Source: PALSA-612 sp963791225
GTDB lineage: Bacteria; Actinomycetota; Thermoleophilia; Gaiellales; Gaiellaceae
Reading direction: 5' to 3'
Assembly: GCA_963791225.1 (NCBI GenBank)
Contig: CAWBRV010000008.1
Coordinates: forward strand, 744,001 to 808,000
DNA: 64,000 nucleotides
Below are positions 17,640 to 26,356 of the stretch, piece after piece (position 1 is the stretch's first letter; the number at the start of each line of letters is the position of its first letter). The notes under the pieces are model-generated. The model was not told the origin of the DNA and ran no database searches. It saw nothing but the letters and a program-made list of their open reading frames with translations. A program made the position numbers and the translations under genes.

Positions 17640-18658
17640 GCGCCCCGGTCGTCGTCATCGACGCCGACGTGCTCGGCCGGCAGCGGACGGGCGACGAGAC
17701 GTACGTCGAGAACCTGCTCGCCCACCTGCCCGCCCTCGCCGGCGACGAGATTCGCCTCGCCGCGCTGACCCGCCGTCCCGACCTCGTCCCGGCCGGGATC
17801 GAGGCCGTGCACGTGCCCGCGCGGATGCAGGAGGCGCGGATGCTCCGAGCCGTCCCGCGCGCGCTCCGCCGGCTCGGCGCCGCGCTTGCCCACTTCCAGC
17901 ATGCGCTCCCGATCTCGTGCCCGTGCCCGGCGGTCGTGACCGTCCACGATCTCTCGTTCGAGCGCGACCCGTCCGTGATGGGTATGCGCGACCGGGCGAT
18001 CTTCCGTCTCGTCGTGCCCTACGCGGTGCGCCGCGCGGCCCGCGTGCTGGCGGTCTCGCAGCGGACGAAGGACGACGTCGTCGACCTGTACGGCCTCGAC
18101 CCCGATCGGGTCGTCGTGACGCCGCACGGTGTCGACCCGTCGTTCAGTCCCGGCGGGCACGGGCCCGGCTCGTATCTCCTGTTCGTCGGCGCCGTGCAGC
18201 GCCGGAAGGACCCGCTGGCAGCCGCCGAGGCGGCTTCCGAGCTCGGGATGAAGCTCGTCGTGGTCGGCCCGAGCCGCGACGCGACGCTCGTCCACGCCCT
18301 CGAGCGGCAAGGAGCCGACGTCCGCGGCTATGTCTCGAAGACCGAGCTCGTCGAGCTCTATCGCGGCGCCGCCGCGCTCGTGCTGCCGTCTCGGTACGAG
18401 GGCTTCGGGCTGCCGGTGATCGAGGCGATGGCGAGCGGTACGCCGGTCGTGGCCGCGCCGGACGCAGCGCTGCGGGAGATCGCGGGTGACGCCGCCGTGT
18501 TCGTGGAGCCGGCCGATTTCGCCGCGGGCATCCGGCGCGCGCTCGCCGATCGCGACCGGCTCGTCGAGGCCGGCCTGCGTCGGGCGGCGCAATTCTCGTG
18601 GGAAGAGACGGCGAGACGGACGCTCGCCGTCTACCGCGAGGTGCTGGGGCTCGGATGA
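17636..18658 (+). CDS. Family 4 glycosyltransferase
   Basis: A 340-residue GT4 protein with start GTG 17636, in a GTGA overlap with the previous stop. VVTVHDLSFERDPSVM is the acceptor-side element. LFVGAVQRRKDPLAAAEAA begins the donor domain. PSRYEGFGLPVIEAMASG is the EX7E-type motif. It is more distant from the two preceding paralogues, which have LEPRKN where this has VQRRKD. Confidence 0.92.
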   Translation: MSAPVVVIDADVLGRQRTGDETYVENLLAHLPALAGDEIRLAALTRRPDLVPAGIEAVHVPARMQEARMLRAVPRALRRLGAALAHFQHALPISCPCPAVVTVHDLSFERDPSVMGMRDRAIFRLVVPYAVRRAARVLAVSQRTKDDVVDLYGLDPDRVVVTPHGVDPSFSPGGHGPGSYLLFVGAVQRRKDPLAAAEAASELGMKLVVVGPSRDATLVHALERQGADVRGYVSKTELVELYRGAAALVLPSRYEGFGLPVIEAMASGTPVVAAPDAALREIAGDAAVFVEPADFAAGIRRALADRDRLVEAGLRRAAQFSWEETARRTLAVYREVLGLG

Positions 18659-19416
18659 AGGTCTCGGCGATCGTCGTCTCGCACGGCCACCGCGAGGAAC
18701 TCGCCCGCTCCCTGCCGGCCCTGATGCCCCAGGTGGACGAGGCGGTCGTGATCGCCAACCTCCCGGGGAGCGCGCCCGCCGAACCGCTCGGAGCACGCGT
18801 GATCGAGCAGCCGAGGCCGCTCAGCTTCGCCGCGAACGTGAACGCGGGCGCCGCCGCGACGAGCGGCGAGCTCTTGCTCGTGGCCAACCCGGACACGGTT
18901 GCCGAGCCGGACGCCGTCTCCGCGTTGCGTGACTTCGCGGCCGCCCATCCGCGCTGCGGCGCGGCCGGGCCGCAGATGCTCGATCCGGACGGCACCTGGC
19001 AGCCGTCACGCCGGCGGTTCCCGACGGTCGGCGGCACGCTCGTTCGCCGCACGCCGCTCCGCCGGGTGTTCCCCCCGCTCGAGCATCAGCGCGAGCACTA
19101 CCTCCTCGACGAGCGGCCGACCGAGCCCGTCCCCGCGGACTGGATGCTCGGCGGGTTCCTGCTCATCCGGCGGGCCGCGTTCGACGAGGTCGGCGGCTTC
19201 GACGAGGGCTTCCGCATGTACGGCGAGGAGATCGACTTCTGCTACCGGCTCGCCAGGTTGGGCTGGGAGCGCTGGTACGTGCCGGCCGCCGTCGTCCGTC
19301 ACCGCTGGGACGCGCTCACAGACCACCGGTTCCTGACGCGCCGGACGCTCTGGCACTGGAGCGGGATGATCCGCTTCGTCCGCAAGCACCCGGAGACGTT
19401 GCGCGCGCGGCGATGA
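18655..19416 (+). CDS. Family 2 glycosyltransferase (rhamnosyltransferase-like)
   Basis: A 253-residue GT-A enzyme. MKVSAIVVSHGHREELARSL is the nucleotide-binding start. NPDT in LLVANPDTVAEP occupies the DxD-like place. DWMLGGFLLIRRAAFDEVGG and then MYGEEIDFCYR match the rhamnosyltransferase-like GT2 branch. It is coupled to both neighbours by 4-base overlaps. The gene is complete and the sugar is uncertain. Confidence 0.9.
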   Translation: MKVSAIVVSHGHREELARSLPALMPQVDEAVVIANLPGSAPAEPLGARVIEQPRPLSFAANVNAGAAATSGELLLVANPDTVAEPDAVSALRDFAAAHPRCGAAGPQMLDPDGTWQPSRRRFPTVGGTLVRRTPLRRVFPPLEHQREHYLLDERPTEPVPADWMLGGFLLIRRAAFDEVGGFDEGFRMYGEEIDFCYRLARLGWERWYVPAAVVRHRWDALTDHRFLTRRTLWHWSGMIRFVRKHPETLRARR

Positions 19417-20051
19417 CCGGGACCGGGAAGTACGACGTCGCCGCCGAGGGTTGGAGCGACGAGCAGTACGCCGACTCGGCCGGGTACCTGCGGCATCGCG
19501 CCGAGCTGGTCCTCGCGCTCGGGCCGGCGCTCGAGCCGGGTGACACGGTGCTCGACCTCGCCTGCGGCGACGCCGGCCTCGCCGGTCCGCTCCTCGACGC
19601 CGGGCTTCGCTATGTGGGCGTCGACCTCTCGGGCCCGATGGCGGATGCGGCGCGGCGTCGCGTGGGGACGCGCGCCGAGGTCCTCGAGGGCGATCTGAAC
19701 GACGTCGTCCCACCGACGCCGGTCCAGGCCACGACGTGCTTCCGCGCGATCTACTACGCGCGGGACCGGCGGGCATTCTTCCGACACGTCGCGTCGTACA
19801 CGGAGAAGAAGCTCGTGTTCGATCTGAATCCGCGGCAGTACCGGGTCGAGGACGTGTGCGTCGACCTCACGGCCGCGGGACTCGGACACGTCGAGCTGCA
19901 GCCGTTCTTCAGCCCGCAGCGAGTCTCGCTCGCGCGGCCGCTCGCCGCCACGCTCCGGGCTGCGGAGCGCTCGGGGCCGCTCGCCCGGCTCGCGCTCCGC
20001 TTCCGGTTCAGCTACATGGTGGCGGCGTCACGCTCTGCGCCACCGGCCTGA
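19413..20051 (+). CDS. Class I SAM-dependent methyltransferase
   Basis: A 212-residue methyltransferase. VLDLACGDAGLAGPLLDAG is the SAM-binding loop, followed by YVGVDLSGPMADAA and EGDLND. The last motifs are weak (FRAIYYARDRRAFF). It is the final gene of the rightward glycan run, so it may methylate a sugar or a lipid intermediate. Its last 44 bp overlap the 3' end of the convergent GT-C-like gene on the minus strand. Confidence 0.85.
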   Translation: MTGTGKYDVAAEGWSDEQYADSAGYLRHRAELVLALGPALEPGDTVLDLACGDAGLAGPLLDAGLRYVGVDLSGPMADAARRRVGTRAEVLEGDLNDVVPPTPVQATTCFRAIYYARDRRAFFRHVASYTEKKLVFDLNPRQYRVEDVCVDLTAAGLGHVELQPFFSPQRVSLARPLAATLRAAERSGPLARLALRFRFSYMVAASRSAPPA

Positions 20052-22233
20052 GCGAGAAGCTGTAGCCGACCTGGCCGCCGAGCAGGCGCTGGTCGGAGCC
20101 TCCGAACGTCAGCGGCGCGTACGTGGGTGCGATCCGTACCTCGACTCGGAACGGCGGCGGCGGCGACGGCAGGACGAAGCGGCGTGCCGAGCCGATCCGG
20201 AGCGTCCAGCGCTCGACGTCGGTCACGTGCCCGATGTGCGGCTGCTTGTCGGCCCCCTCGACGAGCGTCCCGATCGTGACCCGGATGCCCGCCGGCGGGA
20301 CGGGCGCCCCGCAGGCCGACACACGAGACACGTCGACCACGGCGTACCCCGGCCGGTCGCCGGGCGTCGAAAAGCGGTTGTAGGCGCTCTTTGCCACCGG
20401 GCACGGCGCCAGGCTGCACCCCGTCTGACCGTCGTCGAAGACGCCGGTCTGGTTGTACGCGTACCGGATCGGCTTCCTGACTTTGTAGAGGACCCAGCGG
20501 CCCGTCTGCGACGGGTGTCCGACGACGGTGCCGTCGAGCACGACGCCCTTCTCGGCCAGCACGTAGTCAACGTCGGCGACGGGATAGAGCCGCCCATCCG
20601 CGGTCGTGTTCGGTGTCTGCGTCGGACCGGGACCCGGTGCCGAGCCGTCGACCGACCACACGTACCTGAGCGACCGGTTCCAGAACTCGGTCAGCCAGAT
20701 CCCGAGATCGGTTCCCGAGTTGAGGTTCTGGCCGAGGTAGAGCGTCGGCTTGCCGTGCGTGAGCTGGTCGAGCCAGTCGAGCGGGCGTGGGTAGTTTCTG
20801 ACGAGCGCCTGCGACTCGTTGTTCGAGTAGTTCGCCGCGGAGATCTGGCCCGCGAGGCACCAGGCGAGGACGAGGAGCGAGGCCACCGCGACGACGGCGT
20901 TCGCGGCCCGCCGCCTTCCGCGCAGGAGCCTTGGCGCTACGATCAGCGCGACCGCGAGCACGAGCGCGACGATCAGCGCCCGTTCGATCCCTCCGTGCGC
21001 GAACGACAGGTTGCGGTTCGCCATCTGCACGATCGCCACGCCCGGCGAGTCGCTCGCCGGAACGGTCGTCAGCTGGTACGGCGTCGCCACGATCAGGTAG
21101 GCGACGAAGCCCACGGCGGCGGCGAGCGGCACCCAGCGGACGCGCGGGCGGTCGATCCAGAGCGCCGTCCCGACGAACAGCAGCGGGACGAGGTAGATCA
21201 GGTTCCGCTCCTCGACGCGCGTGAACGCGACCGTGGACAGGTAGGCGGTCTTGACGGCGGTGTAGACGCCGAAGCCGACGGCAGCCGCGACGAACAGGCT
21301 CGTGAACGCGCGGCGCTCGGGCGTCGGCGTTCGCTCGTCGCCCTTCGAGGTCGCAAGCGTGGCGATGGCCGCGACGACGGGCAGGAGTCCGAGCCCGATC
21401 GTCAGCGCCCCGACCGCCTGCAGGCCGTAGTCGAGCATCCGTCCCTGGTAGTGCCCGGTAGCGATCGCCCAGCTCTGCGAGAACTTGCCGACGAGCCCGC
21501 TGAAGACGATCACGGCCCCAATGCCGAGCACGATCGCCCCGACCCAGTCCCAGGCCGTGAACTGCGACCGCCAGCGGCGCGCCGCCTCGCTCGACAGCGC
21601 GTACAGCCCGGCCGCGAGGACGAGGACGACGGGTAAGACGCCGAGCTCGCCGCGGATGAAGCCGCCCACGAGGCAAAGCACGATCGCCGCCGCGATCCAG
21701 AACTTCGTGCGCCGCGCGAGCGCCGTCGCGAACGTGAGGAAGGCGAGCGCCGCGTACGGGTAGCTGAGCGGCTCCTCGAGGATCATCGGCGCGTACACGA
21801 GTGCGGGCACCGCCGCCGTGCCGACCGCCGCGAACATCGACGCGCGCGGCGACGCGACCGTTCGCGCCAGGAAGTAGGTCGGGAAGAGCGTGAGCGTCAT
21901 CGTCACGACGCCGATGTACTTCACGACCGCGTACGCGAGCGTCGTCGACGTGATCGCCCAGGCGGGTGCGATCAGCCAGGTGTAGAGCGTCTGCCAGAAG
22001 TACGGGTCGCCGCGCCGGGCACCGTGGCCGGTCGCCTCGACGGCGCGAGAGATCTGGGTCAGCTCGAGCTCGTCCGTGAACAGCCACGGCGACGTGTGCC
22101 GGGCCGCCTCCCAGGCGTACAGCGCGAGCAGCGCGACGAAGGCCGTGGCGAGCGGGATCGCCCCGTAGACCCGGTCGAACCAGGTCCGCGGGGGCTGCTC
22201 CATCGCCTCGGCGCCGGCGGCGCCGTCCGTCAC
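20008..22233 (-). CDS. Large GT-C-like membrane protein
   Basis: A 741-residue protein with a short cytosolic N-terminus, about twelve membrane helices and a C-terminal outer domain of ~200 residues. TDELELTQISRAVE in the first outer loop supplies acidic residues typical of GT-C enzymes. RVEERNLIYLVPLLFV matches the paralogue at 13490-15592. It likely transfers sugars from polyprenyl carriers on the outer face. I chose GTG 22233 because it makes a GTGA overlap with the upstream stop; ATG 22203 is an alternative. The very long open frame above it is antisense to the upstream gene and is not real. Confidence 0.82.
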   Translation of the reverse strand: MTDGAAGAEAMEQPPRTWFDRVYGAIPLATAFVALLALYAWEAARHTSPWLFTDELELTQISRAVEATGHGARRGDPYFWQTLYTWLIAPAWAITSTTLAYAVVKYIGVVTMTLTLFPTYFLARTVASPRASMFAAVGTAAVPALVYAPMILEEPLSYPYAALAFLTFATALARRTKFWIAAAIVLCLVGGFIRGELGVLPVVLVLAAGLYALSSEAARRWRSQFTAWDWVGAIVLGIGAVIVFSGLVGKFSQSWAIATGHYQGRMLDYGLQAVGALTIGLGLLPVVAAIATLATSKGDERTPTPERRAFTSLFVAAAVGFGVYTAVKTAYLSTVAFTRVEERNLIYLVPLLFVGTALWIDRPRVRWVPLAAAVGFVAYLIVATPYQLTTVPASDSPGVAIVQMANRNLSFAHGGIERALIVALVLAVALIVAPRLLRGRRRAANAVVAVASLLVLAWCLAGQISAANYSNNESQALVRNYPRPLDWLDQLTHGKPTLYLGQNLNSGTDLGIWLTEFWNRSLRYVWSVDGSAPGPGPTQTPNTTADGRLYPVADVDYVLAEKGVVLDGTVVGHPSQTGRWVLYKVRKPIRYAYNQTGVFDDGQTGCSLAPCPVAKSAYNRFSTPGDRPGYAVVDVSRVSACGAPVPPAGIRVTIGTLVEGADKQPHIGHVTDVERWTLRIGSARRFVLPSPPPPFRVEVRIAPTYAPLTFGGSDQRLLGGQVGYSFSLRPVAQSVTPPPCS

Positions 22234-24047
22234 TCGACGCCTGCCCCCATGACGGCGACCGGATCGAGATCGACCTCCCGGCGGACGAAGCGGCAGGAGA
22301 CGTCCGCCCGCTCGCAGCCGGCGACGACCGCGTCGAGCCGCTCGCGCGCGGCGTGCGGGATCGTGACGAGGACGACGTCGGCGTGGGCCTCCGAGAGCAC
22401 GCGGTCGATCTCGTCGAGGCCCCCGAGGACGGGGACGCCCTGCATCCGGCGGCGGCGCAGGCGCGGGTCGTCGTCGACGAAGCCGACGACGTGCTCGCCC
22501 GGCGTCTCGCGCAGCTCGCGGAGGAGGCTGCGGCCGCTGCGCCCCGCGCCGACGATGAGCGTGCGCCGCCGCGCCTCGCGGTCCTTGACTGCGCCGAGCG
22601 CGTGGAAGAGCGCCCGCTCGCCGAAGCGCGAGGCGCCGATCAGTCCGATGCAGAAGAGCCCGTCGACGACGTAGATGCTGGCCGGGAAGTCGCCGAGCGG
22701 CCCGAAGCTGAGCCAGATGATCCCGACCGCGATCGGTCCCGAGATGACGACTGCGGCGGTGATCGCCGCCGCCTCGCGCGCGCCGGCGAAGCGCCAGACG
22801 CCGCTGTAGAGCCCGAAGGCGATGAAGGCGATGTAGCGGCACGCCAGGATCACCGGCAGCGAGACGAGGAAGATGTGCTTCTGGTTCGTCGTCCCGTCGC
22901 CGGTCGTGAACAGGAGGTAGGCGACCCCGAACGCGACGCTGATCAGCACGAAGTCGACCAGCACCTCGATCAGGCGGCGCGGGTTCAGGAGGATCTTGCG
23001 CAGCCGTACCGTCCCGTCCGCCGCGTCCGGATCGCCGCGGTCGAGGTCGGTGAGGAAGCCGGCGAACTGGACGAGCAGGACGAAGCTGACGAGGACGCCG
23101 ACGAGCGTGATTCGCGGGTTGCCGATCGCCGAGTAGGCGAGGCTCGAGGCGCCGAGCCCGGCCGCGACCGCCGTCAGCAGGATGACGGTGCTCTTCTCGC
23201 CGAGGCCGCCGCGGACGAGCCGGTGCGACGTGTGGTCCTGGCCGCCCTGCGCGATCGACCTCCCCTCGACCACGCGGACCGTGGTGACGAGCGCGGTGTC
23301 GAGGATCGGAACGGCGAGGATGAGCAGCGGCAGGAGCAGCGTCGCGACGGTCGACTCGGCCACCTTCCAGCTCGTCGCCAGGCCCAGCGCGGCGAGGACG
23401 AACCCGAGCACCTGGCTGCCCGAGTCGCCCATGAACACCGCCGCGGGCTTGTGCGGGCGGAAGTTGAAGGGCAGGAAGCCGAGCGCGGCGCACCCGATCG
23501 ACAGCGAGAGCACGAGCAGGAGGCTCTCCTTGTGCAGGTAGACGGCGTCGATCGCGAAGAACGTGGCGGCGACGACGGCGAGCGAGCCGGCCAGGCCGTC
23601 CATGTTGTCGAGGAGGTTGAACGCGTTCGTCATCCCGACGAGCCAGAGCCCGCCGAGGAGGGCTGCGAGGATGCCGTTGGAGACGATCTCGACGCGGAGG
23701 CCGGCTGCGAGGACGACCGCCGCGGCGCCCACCTGCGCGGCCAGCTTGACGAGGGCGCGCTGCGAGCGCAGGTCGTCGAGCAGCCCGGCCCCGAAGACGA
23801 TCGCGGCGCCGCCGAGGATGCCGAAGAGCTCGGAGCTGCCGCCCACGGCTCGCGCCGCGACGGCCAGCAGGACGGCGACGGCGAAGCCGGCGAAGATGCC
23901 GACGCCGCCGAGGGTCGGCGTTGCGCGGACGCGCCAGCGGTCGCCGCTCGGCGCCGCGATGAAGCGTGCGGCGACCGGCGAGCGCAGGAGCCCCCAGATC
24001 GTGAGCGCGGCGACCGGCGCGGCGACGACACAGATGATCGCGCTCAC
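22230..24047 (-). CDS. WecA/MraY-like glycosyl-1-phosphate transferase fused to CapD-type N-terminal half
   Basis: A 605-residue fusion. Residues ~1-335 are a polyprenyl-phosphate sugar-1-phosphate transferase with the family's Asp pair (DD 91-92), NAFNLLDNMDG (141-151), MGDSGS (206-211) and HTSHR (272-276). Residues ~355-480 add about four more helices. Residues ~490-600 are a Rossmann-type domain (IVGAGRSGRSLL, glycines 500, 502, 505), the membrane and CoA-binding-like half of CapD/WbpM-type proteins without their epimerase half. It would start lipid-linked glycan synthesis for this cluster. GTG 24047 follows GAGGAGGAGG. It is coupled to the GT-C gene downstream. Confidence 0.85.
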   Translation of the reverse strand: MSAIICVVAAPVAALTIWGLLRSPVAARFIAAPSGDRWRVRATPTLGGVGIFAGFAVAVLLAVAARAVGGSSELFGILGGAAIVFGAGLLDDLRSQRALVKLAAQVGAAAVVLAAGLRVEIVSNGILAALLGGLWLVGMTNAFNLLDNMDGLAGSLAVVAATFFAIDAVYLHKESLLLVLSLSIGCAALGFLPFNFRPHKPAAVFMGDSGSQVLGFVLAALGLATSWKVAESTVATLLLPLLILAVPILDTALVTTVRVVEGRSIAQGGQDHTSHRLVRGGLGEKSTVILLTAVAAGLGASSLAYSAIGNPRITLVGVLVSFVLLVQFAGFLTDLDRGDPDAADGTVRLRKILLNPRRLIEVLVDFVLISVAFGVAYLLFTTGDGTTNQKHIFLVSLPVILACRYIAFIAFGLYSGVWRFAGAREAAAITAAVVISGPIAVGIIWLSFGPLGDFPASIYVVDGLFCIGLIGASRFGERALFHALGAVKDREARRRTLIVGAGRSGRSLLRELRETPGEHVVGFVDDDPRLRRRRMQGVPVLGGLDEIDRVLSEAHADVVLVTIPHAARERLDAVVAGCERADVSCRFVRREVDLDPVAVMGAGVE

Positions 24048-24184
24048 CGCGCCGCCTCCTCCTCGGTCGACAGCGGCACGAGCATGAACGCTACTGATGC
24101 CCTGTTAGGTGAATGTTTAGGAGGAGCGTCGGTGCCGGGCCAGGTCGAATCGCCCGCCGTGTGACGAGGCTCGTACGAGCCGCA

Positions 24185-24280
24185 CTCATGGACACGGCAG
24201 AAGTTGTAGTGCATGAAGTGGAGGGACACGGCTGCGGCCACGTTCTCGACCATCTTGCGAGCGCCGTTGGTCGCATGAGT
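24185..24280 (-). pseudogene. Fragment of an IS1-like/DDE transposase C-terminus
   Basis: A 32-residue stretch (TNGARKMVENVAAAVSLHF and then MHYNFCRVHE) matches the end of transposases whose usual form is TNGFSKK-ENHAAAVALHFM-YYNFCRIHK. Only this piece remains; what follows it (CGSYEPRH) is unrelated and no inverted repeats are obvious. It marks an old insertion or recombination point in the 359 bp gap between the sugar-phosphate transferase and a secreted protein. Confidence 0.65.
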
Positions 24281-24370
24281 CGCCGGCCCGGCCACTTACG
24301 CTCCCGTTTCAGGAATCTCGACAGAGGTATAGCTGAGACGGCCCGTGCCGACTTACCCTTGCGGCCTAGT

Positions 24371-24400
24371 CCGGCGCGGGCCTCTGTTCGCCCGCGCCGG
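24371..24400 (-). terminator. GC-rich hairpin after the secreted-protein gene
   Basis: CCGGCGCGGGC and GCCCGCGCCGG form an 11 bp perfect stem with loop CTCTGTTC, just downstream of the minus-strand stop at 24407. There is no T run, so it may be a stability element or weak terminator. Confidence 0.5.
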
Positions 24401-24406
24401 GACGGC

Positions 24407-25291
24407 TCAGCGCGCGGGGATCGTGAGCGACGCGAGCTCGGCGGGCGGCGGCGCGGTCGACTGCGCCGTGCAGCCGGCGGCGGGCACCGCGCACGGGCCG
24501 GCGTAGAAGTTCACGTAGGCGATCAGAGTCAGGTGTTGCCTCACGCGCGTGCGCGCGAACGGGAGCGCGAGGGCGTAGGTGCCGTCGGCCCGCGTGCGGG
24601 CCGCGCCGAGGTCGCGGGCGTCGCTCATGTCGGCCCTCGTCGCAATGGCGAAGTGCACAGTGACTCCGCGCCGCGGCGCGCCTGCCGAGACGAGCCGGCC
24701 ACGCAGGACGAGTCGGCCCGCGAACCGCGCGCGGAAGCCGAGCGTCTGCGGGATGCCGACCACGCTTCTGGTCTCGACGGTGTGGTCGCCGGTCGAGACG
24801 AACGCCCGCCAGGTGGTCAGACCGGGCGCGATCGGGTTGGTGAGCACGCCCTCGAGATCGAGGTCGACGTCCACCGCCTGACCGGGTGGGCAGAAGGTGA
24901 GCCGGTACGCGCCGTCGATCGGATCGACGAAGACGGTCAGCGCTCCGGCCGTCCACACTGCAGCGTGGCGGCCGACCGCGCAGCCGTCAGCCGCGAACGA
25001 CGCCGGATCGGCCGCGAGCAGGCTCGCCGAGACCGGCTCCGGAGCGCGGACGATCGCCGAGCCCACGACGGTGCCGGGCGCCGCCGAGAGGTCGAGCCGA
25101 TAGCCGGCCGGGACCTCCTCCGTCACGACGCCGGCCGCGCCGTTCAGCGAGAGATCGACGTCCGTCTCGGCCGTCGCGCCCGGCGCCGTGTCGTATGCGA
25201 AGACGAACAGCTGGGCGGGCGGCGCGCCGGCTGGGGCCGCGCCGGCCGGAAGCGCCAGAGCCAGCATCGTGACCAGCAGGAGGGACCGCAT
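24407..25291 (-). CDS. Secreted protein of unknown function
   Basis: A 294-residue protein with a signal peptide (MRSLLLVTMLALALPAGAAP, residues 1-20). The body is beta-rich with several Ig- or jelly-roll-like strand patterns and ends TAPPPAELASLTIPAR. It has four cysteines (in GCAVGR, FCPPG and the PCAVPAAGC pair) that could form disulfides outside the cell. No family is recognised. ATG 25291 is preferred over the longer frame because the signal peptide begins there. It is divergent from the ABC exporter permease with a 238 bp gap. Confidence 0.65.
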   Translation of the reverse strand: MRSLLLVTMLALALPAGAAPAGAPPAQLFVFAYDTAPGATAETDVDLSLNGAAGVVTEEVPAGYRLDLSAAPGTVVGSAIVRAPEPVSASLLAADPASFAADGCAVGRHAAVWTAGALTVFVDPIDGAYRLTFCPPGQAVDVDLDLEGVLTNPIAPGLTTWRAFVSTGDHTVETRSVVGIPQTLGFRARFAGRLVLRGRLVSAGAPRRGVTVHFAIATRADMSDARDLGAARTRADGTYALALPFARTRVRQHLTLIAYVNFYAGPCAVPAAGCTAQSTAPPPAELASLTIPAR

Positions 25292-25349
25292 CCGTCCAGG
25301 TTCGCGGCCGCGCAACCGCTTGTCTAGACGCGCTTTCGGACGCGCCTCC

Positions 25350-25355
25350 TACACT
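25350..25355 (+). promoter_or_regulatory. Candidate -10 box for the glycan exporter permease
   Basis: TACACT on the plus strand would start transcription near 25362, giving a leader of about 168 nt before GTG 25530. A matching -35 is not clear. Confidence 0.3.
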
Positions 25356-25393
25356 CATGTCGTGTGCGACGTGCCTGCAACGCGTGTTCCTCG

Positions 25394-25472
25394 GGCGCCG
25401 CTGTCGGTGCGGGGCCGGAGGGAGCAGTATGGGTAATACGGTCCCGGAGAGCACTGTGCCGACAGCGGCGTC
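25394..25472 (+). promoter_or_regulatory. Structured 5' leader upstream of the glycan exporter permease
   Basis: Nested pairing can be read directly. The outer stem is 25394-25407 with 25459-25472 (14 bp, core GCCGCTGTCGG/CCGACAGCGGC, one G-T). The middle stem is GGGGCC (25411-25416) with GGTCCC (25440-25445). The inner hairpin is GTAT-GGGTA-ATAC (25427-25439). Asymmetric internal loops contain GGAGGGAGCA and GGAGAGCAC. It resembles a cis-regulatory RNA, but I cannot match it to a known riboswitch. Confidence 0.4.
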
Positions 25473-25529
25473 AGGCGCCGGTGGAGGCAGGCTCTGCCGG
25501 CCGGGAGCCGACGCCGGCGAGGGGCACGC

Positions 25530-26318
25530 GTGAGCGTCTACCTCGATCTGGTCACGTACCGCGAGCTGTTCGGGAGCCTGTTCCGGCGTGACTTCCGTGC
25601 CCGCTACAAGGGCTCGGTCCTCGGGGTCGCGTGGTCGCTCGCCAATCCGCTGATCCTCATGGGCGTCTATCTGCTGCTGTTCTCGGTGCTCTGGCAGGTC
25701 GTCAAGACGATCGACCACTACCCGCTGTACCTGCTCTCCGGGCTTACCGTCTGGGTGTTCTTCGCGACGTCGCTGCAGCAGGCGTCGCGCGCGATGGTCG
25801 ACTACTCGGAGCTGATCCGGAAGGTGCGCTTCCCGCGCCAGCTCGTCGCGTTCTCGACGGTCGCGACGCAACTCGTCGCCTTCGCGGCGATGCTCGTGGT
25901 GCTGTTCGTGATCGACCTGATCGTGCTTCCGCGCGTGCGGGGCGTGATGTGGACGGCGATTCCGCTCGCGGTGTTGATCGTGGGCCTCGTCGCCGGGCTC
26001 GCACTCGCGATCGCGTCCGCGAACGTCATCTTCCGGGACGTCGAGCATCTGATCTCGGCCGCGCTCCTGCCCTGGTTCTTCCTCACGCCGGTCCTGTGGA
26101 CGTTCGACCAGTTCGACCAGCACCCGACGCTGCAGGAGATCCTGCGCTGGGGGAACCCGATCACGCCGCCGATCGAGGCGATCCGCGCGCCGCTCTACGC
26201 GGGCACGCTGCCGCACTGGACCGACGTGCTCTACACGATCGGCGTCACGGCCGCCGCGCTCGCCTTCGGCGCCTGGGTCTTCAGCCGCGTCGACGACCGC
26301 ATCGCAGTCGAGCTCTGA
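25530..26318 (+). CDS. ABC-2 type glycan exporter permease (Wzm/TagG-like)
   Basis: A 262-residue permease with six membrane helices of the ABC-2 polysaccharide/teichoic-acid exporter type. The N-terminal amphipathic segment YRELFGSLFRRDFRARYKGS and the following GVAWSLANPLILM are family hallmarks, as is the C-terminal PITPPIEAIRAPLY. It should export a lipid-linked glycan using an ATPase with a sugar-binding tail; the only such ATPase here is at 31654-32868, 5.3 kb away. The start is GTG 25530 after GAGGGG. Splitting of the pair by other genes is unusual, since Wzm and Wzt are normally adjacent. Confidence 0.9.
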   Translation: MSVYLDLVTYRELFGSLFRRDFRARYKGSVLGVAWSLANPLILMGVYLLLFSVLWQVVKTIDHYPLYLLSGLTVWVFFATSLQQASRAMVDYSELIRKVRFPRQLVAFSTVATQLVAFAAMLVVLFVIDLIVLPRVRGVMWTAIPLAVLIVGLVAGLALAIASANVIFRDVEHLISAALLPWFFLTPVLWTFDQFDQHPTLQEILRWGNPITPPIEAIRAPLYAGTLPHWTDVLYTIGVTAAALAFGAWVFSRVDDRIAVEL

Positions 26319-26356
26319 CGCACCCGCCGTCGCACGGATTCCTTACCGGATTCGTC

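Larger units (their letters stand above)
24048..24406. other. Gene-free stretch at the left of the secreted-protein gene
   Basis: This 359 bp holds the transposase fragment (24185-24280), a possible 13-codon leader frame (24044-24085, minus) whose TGA overlaps the GTG of the phosphosugar transferase, and a GC-rich hairpin (24371-24400). I see no other gene. Its base composition is lower in GC than its neighbours around the fragment. Confidence 0.6.

Noticed and set aside
22234..23493. Extension of the GT-C frame to 1161 codons
   Set aside because: It is an out-of-frame reading of the phosphosugar transferase gene on the same strand, with Arg/Pro-rich sequence and no homology. GTG 22233 couples the two real genes.
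25394..25472. TPP riboswitch
   Set aside because: A GGGTAATAC segment recalls the TPP box, but CTGAGA and the downstream ACCTGAT element are absent.
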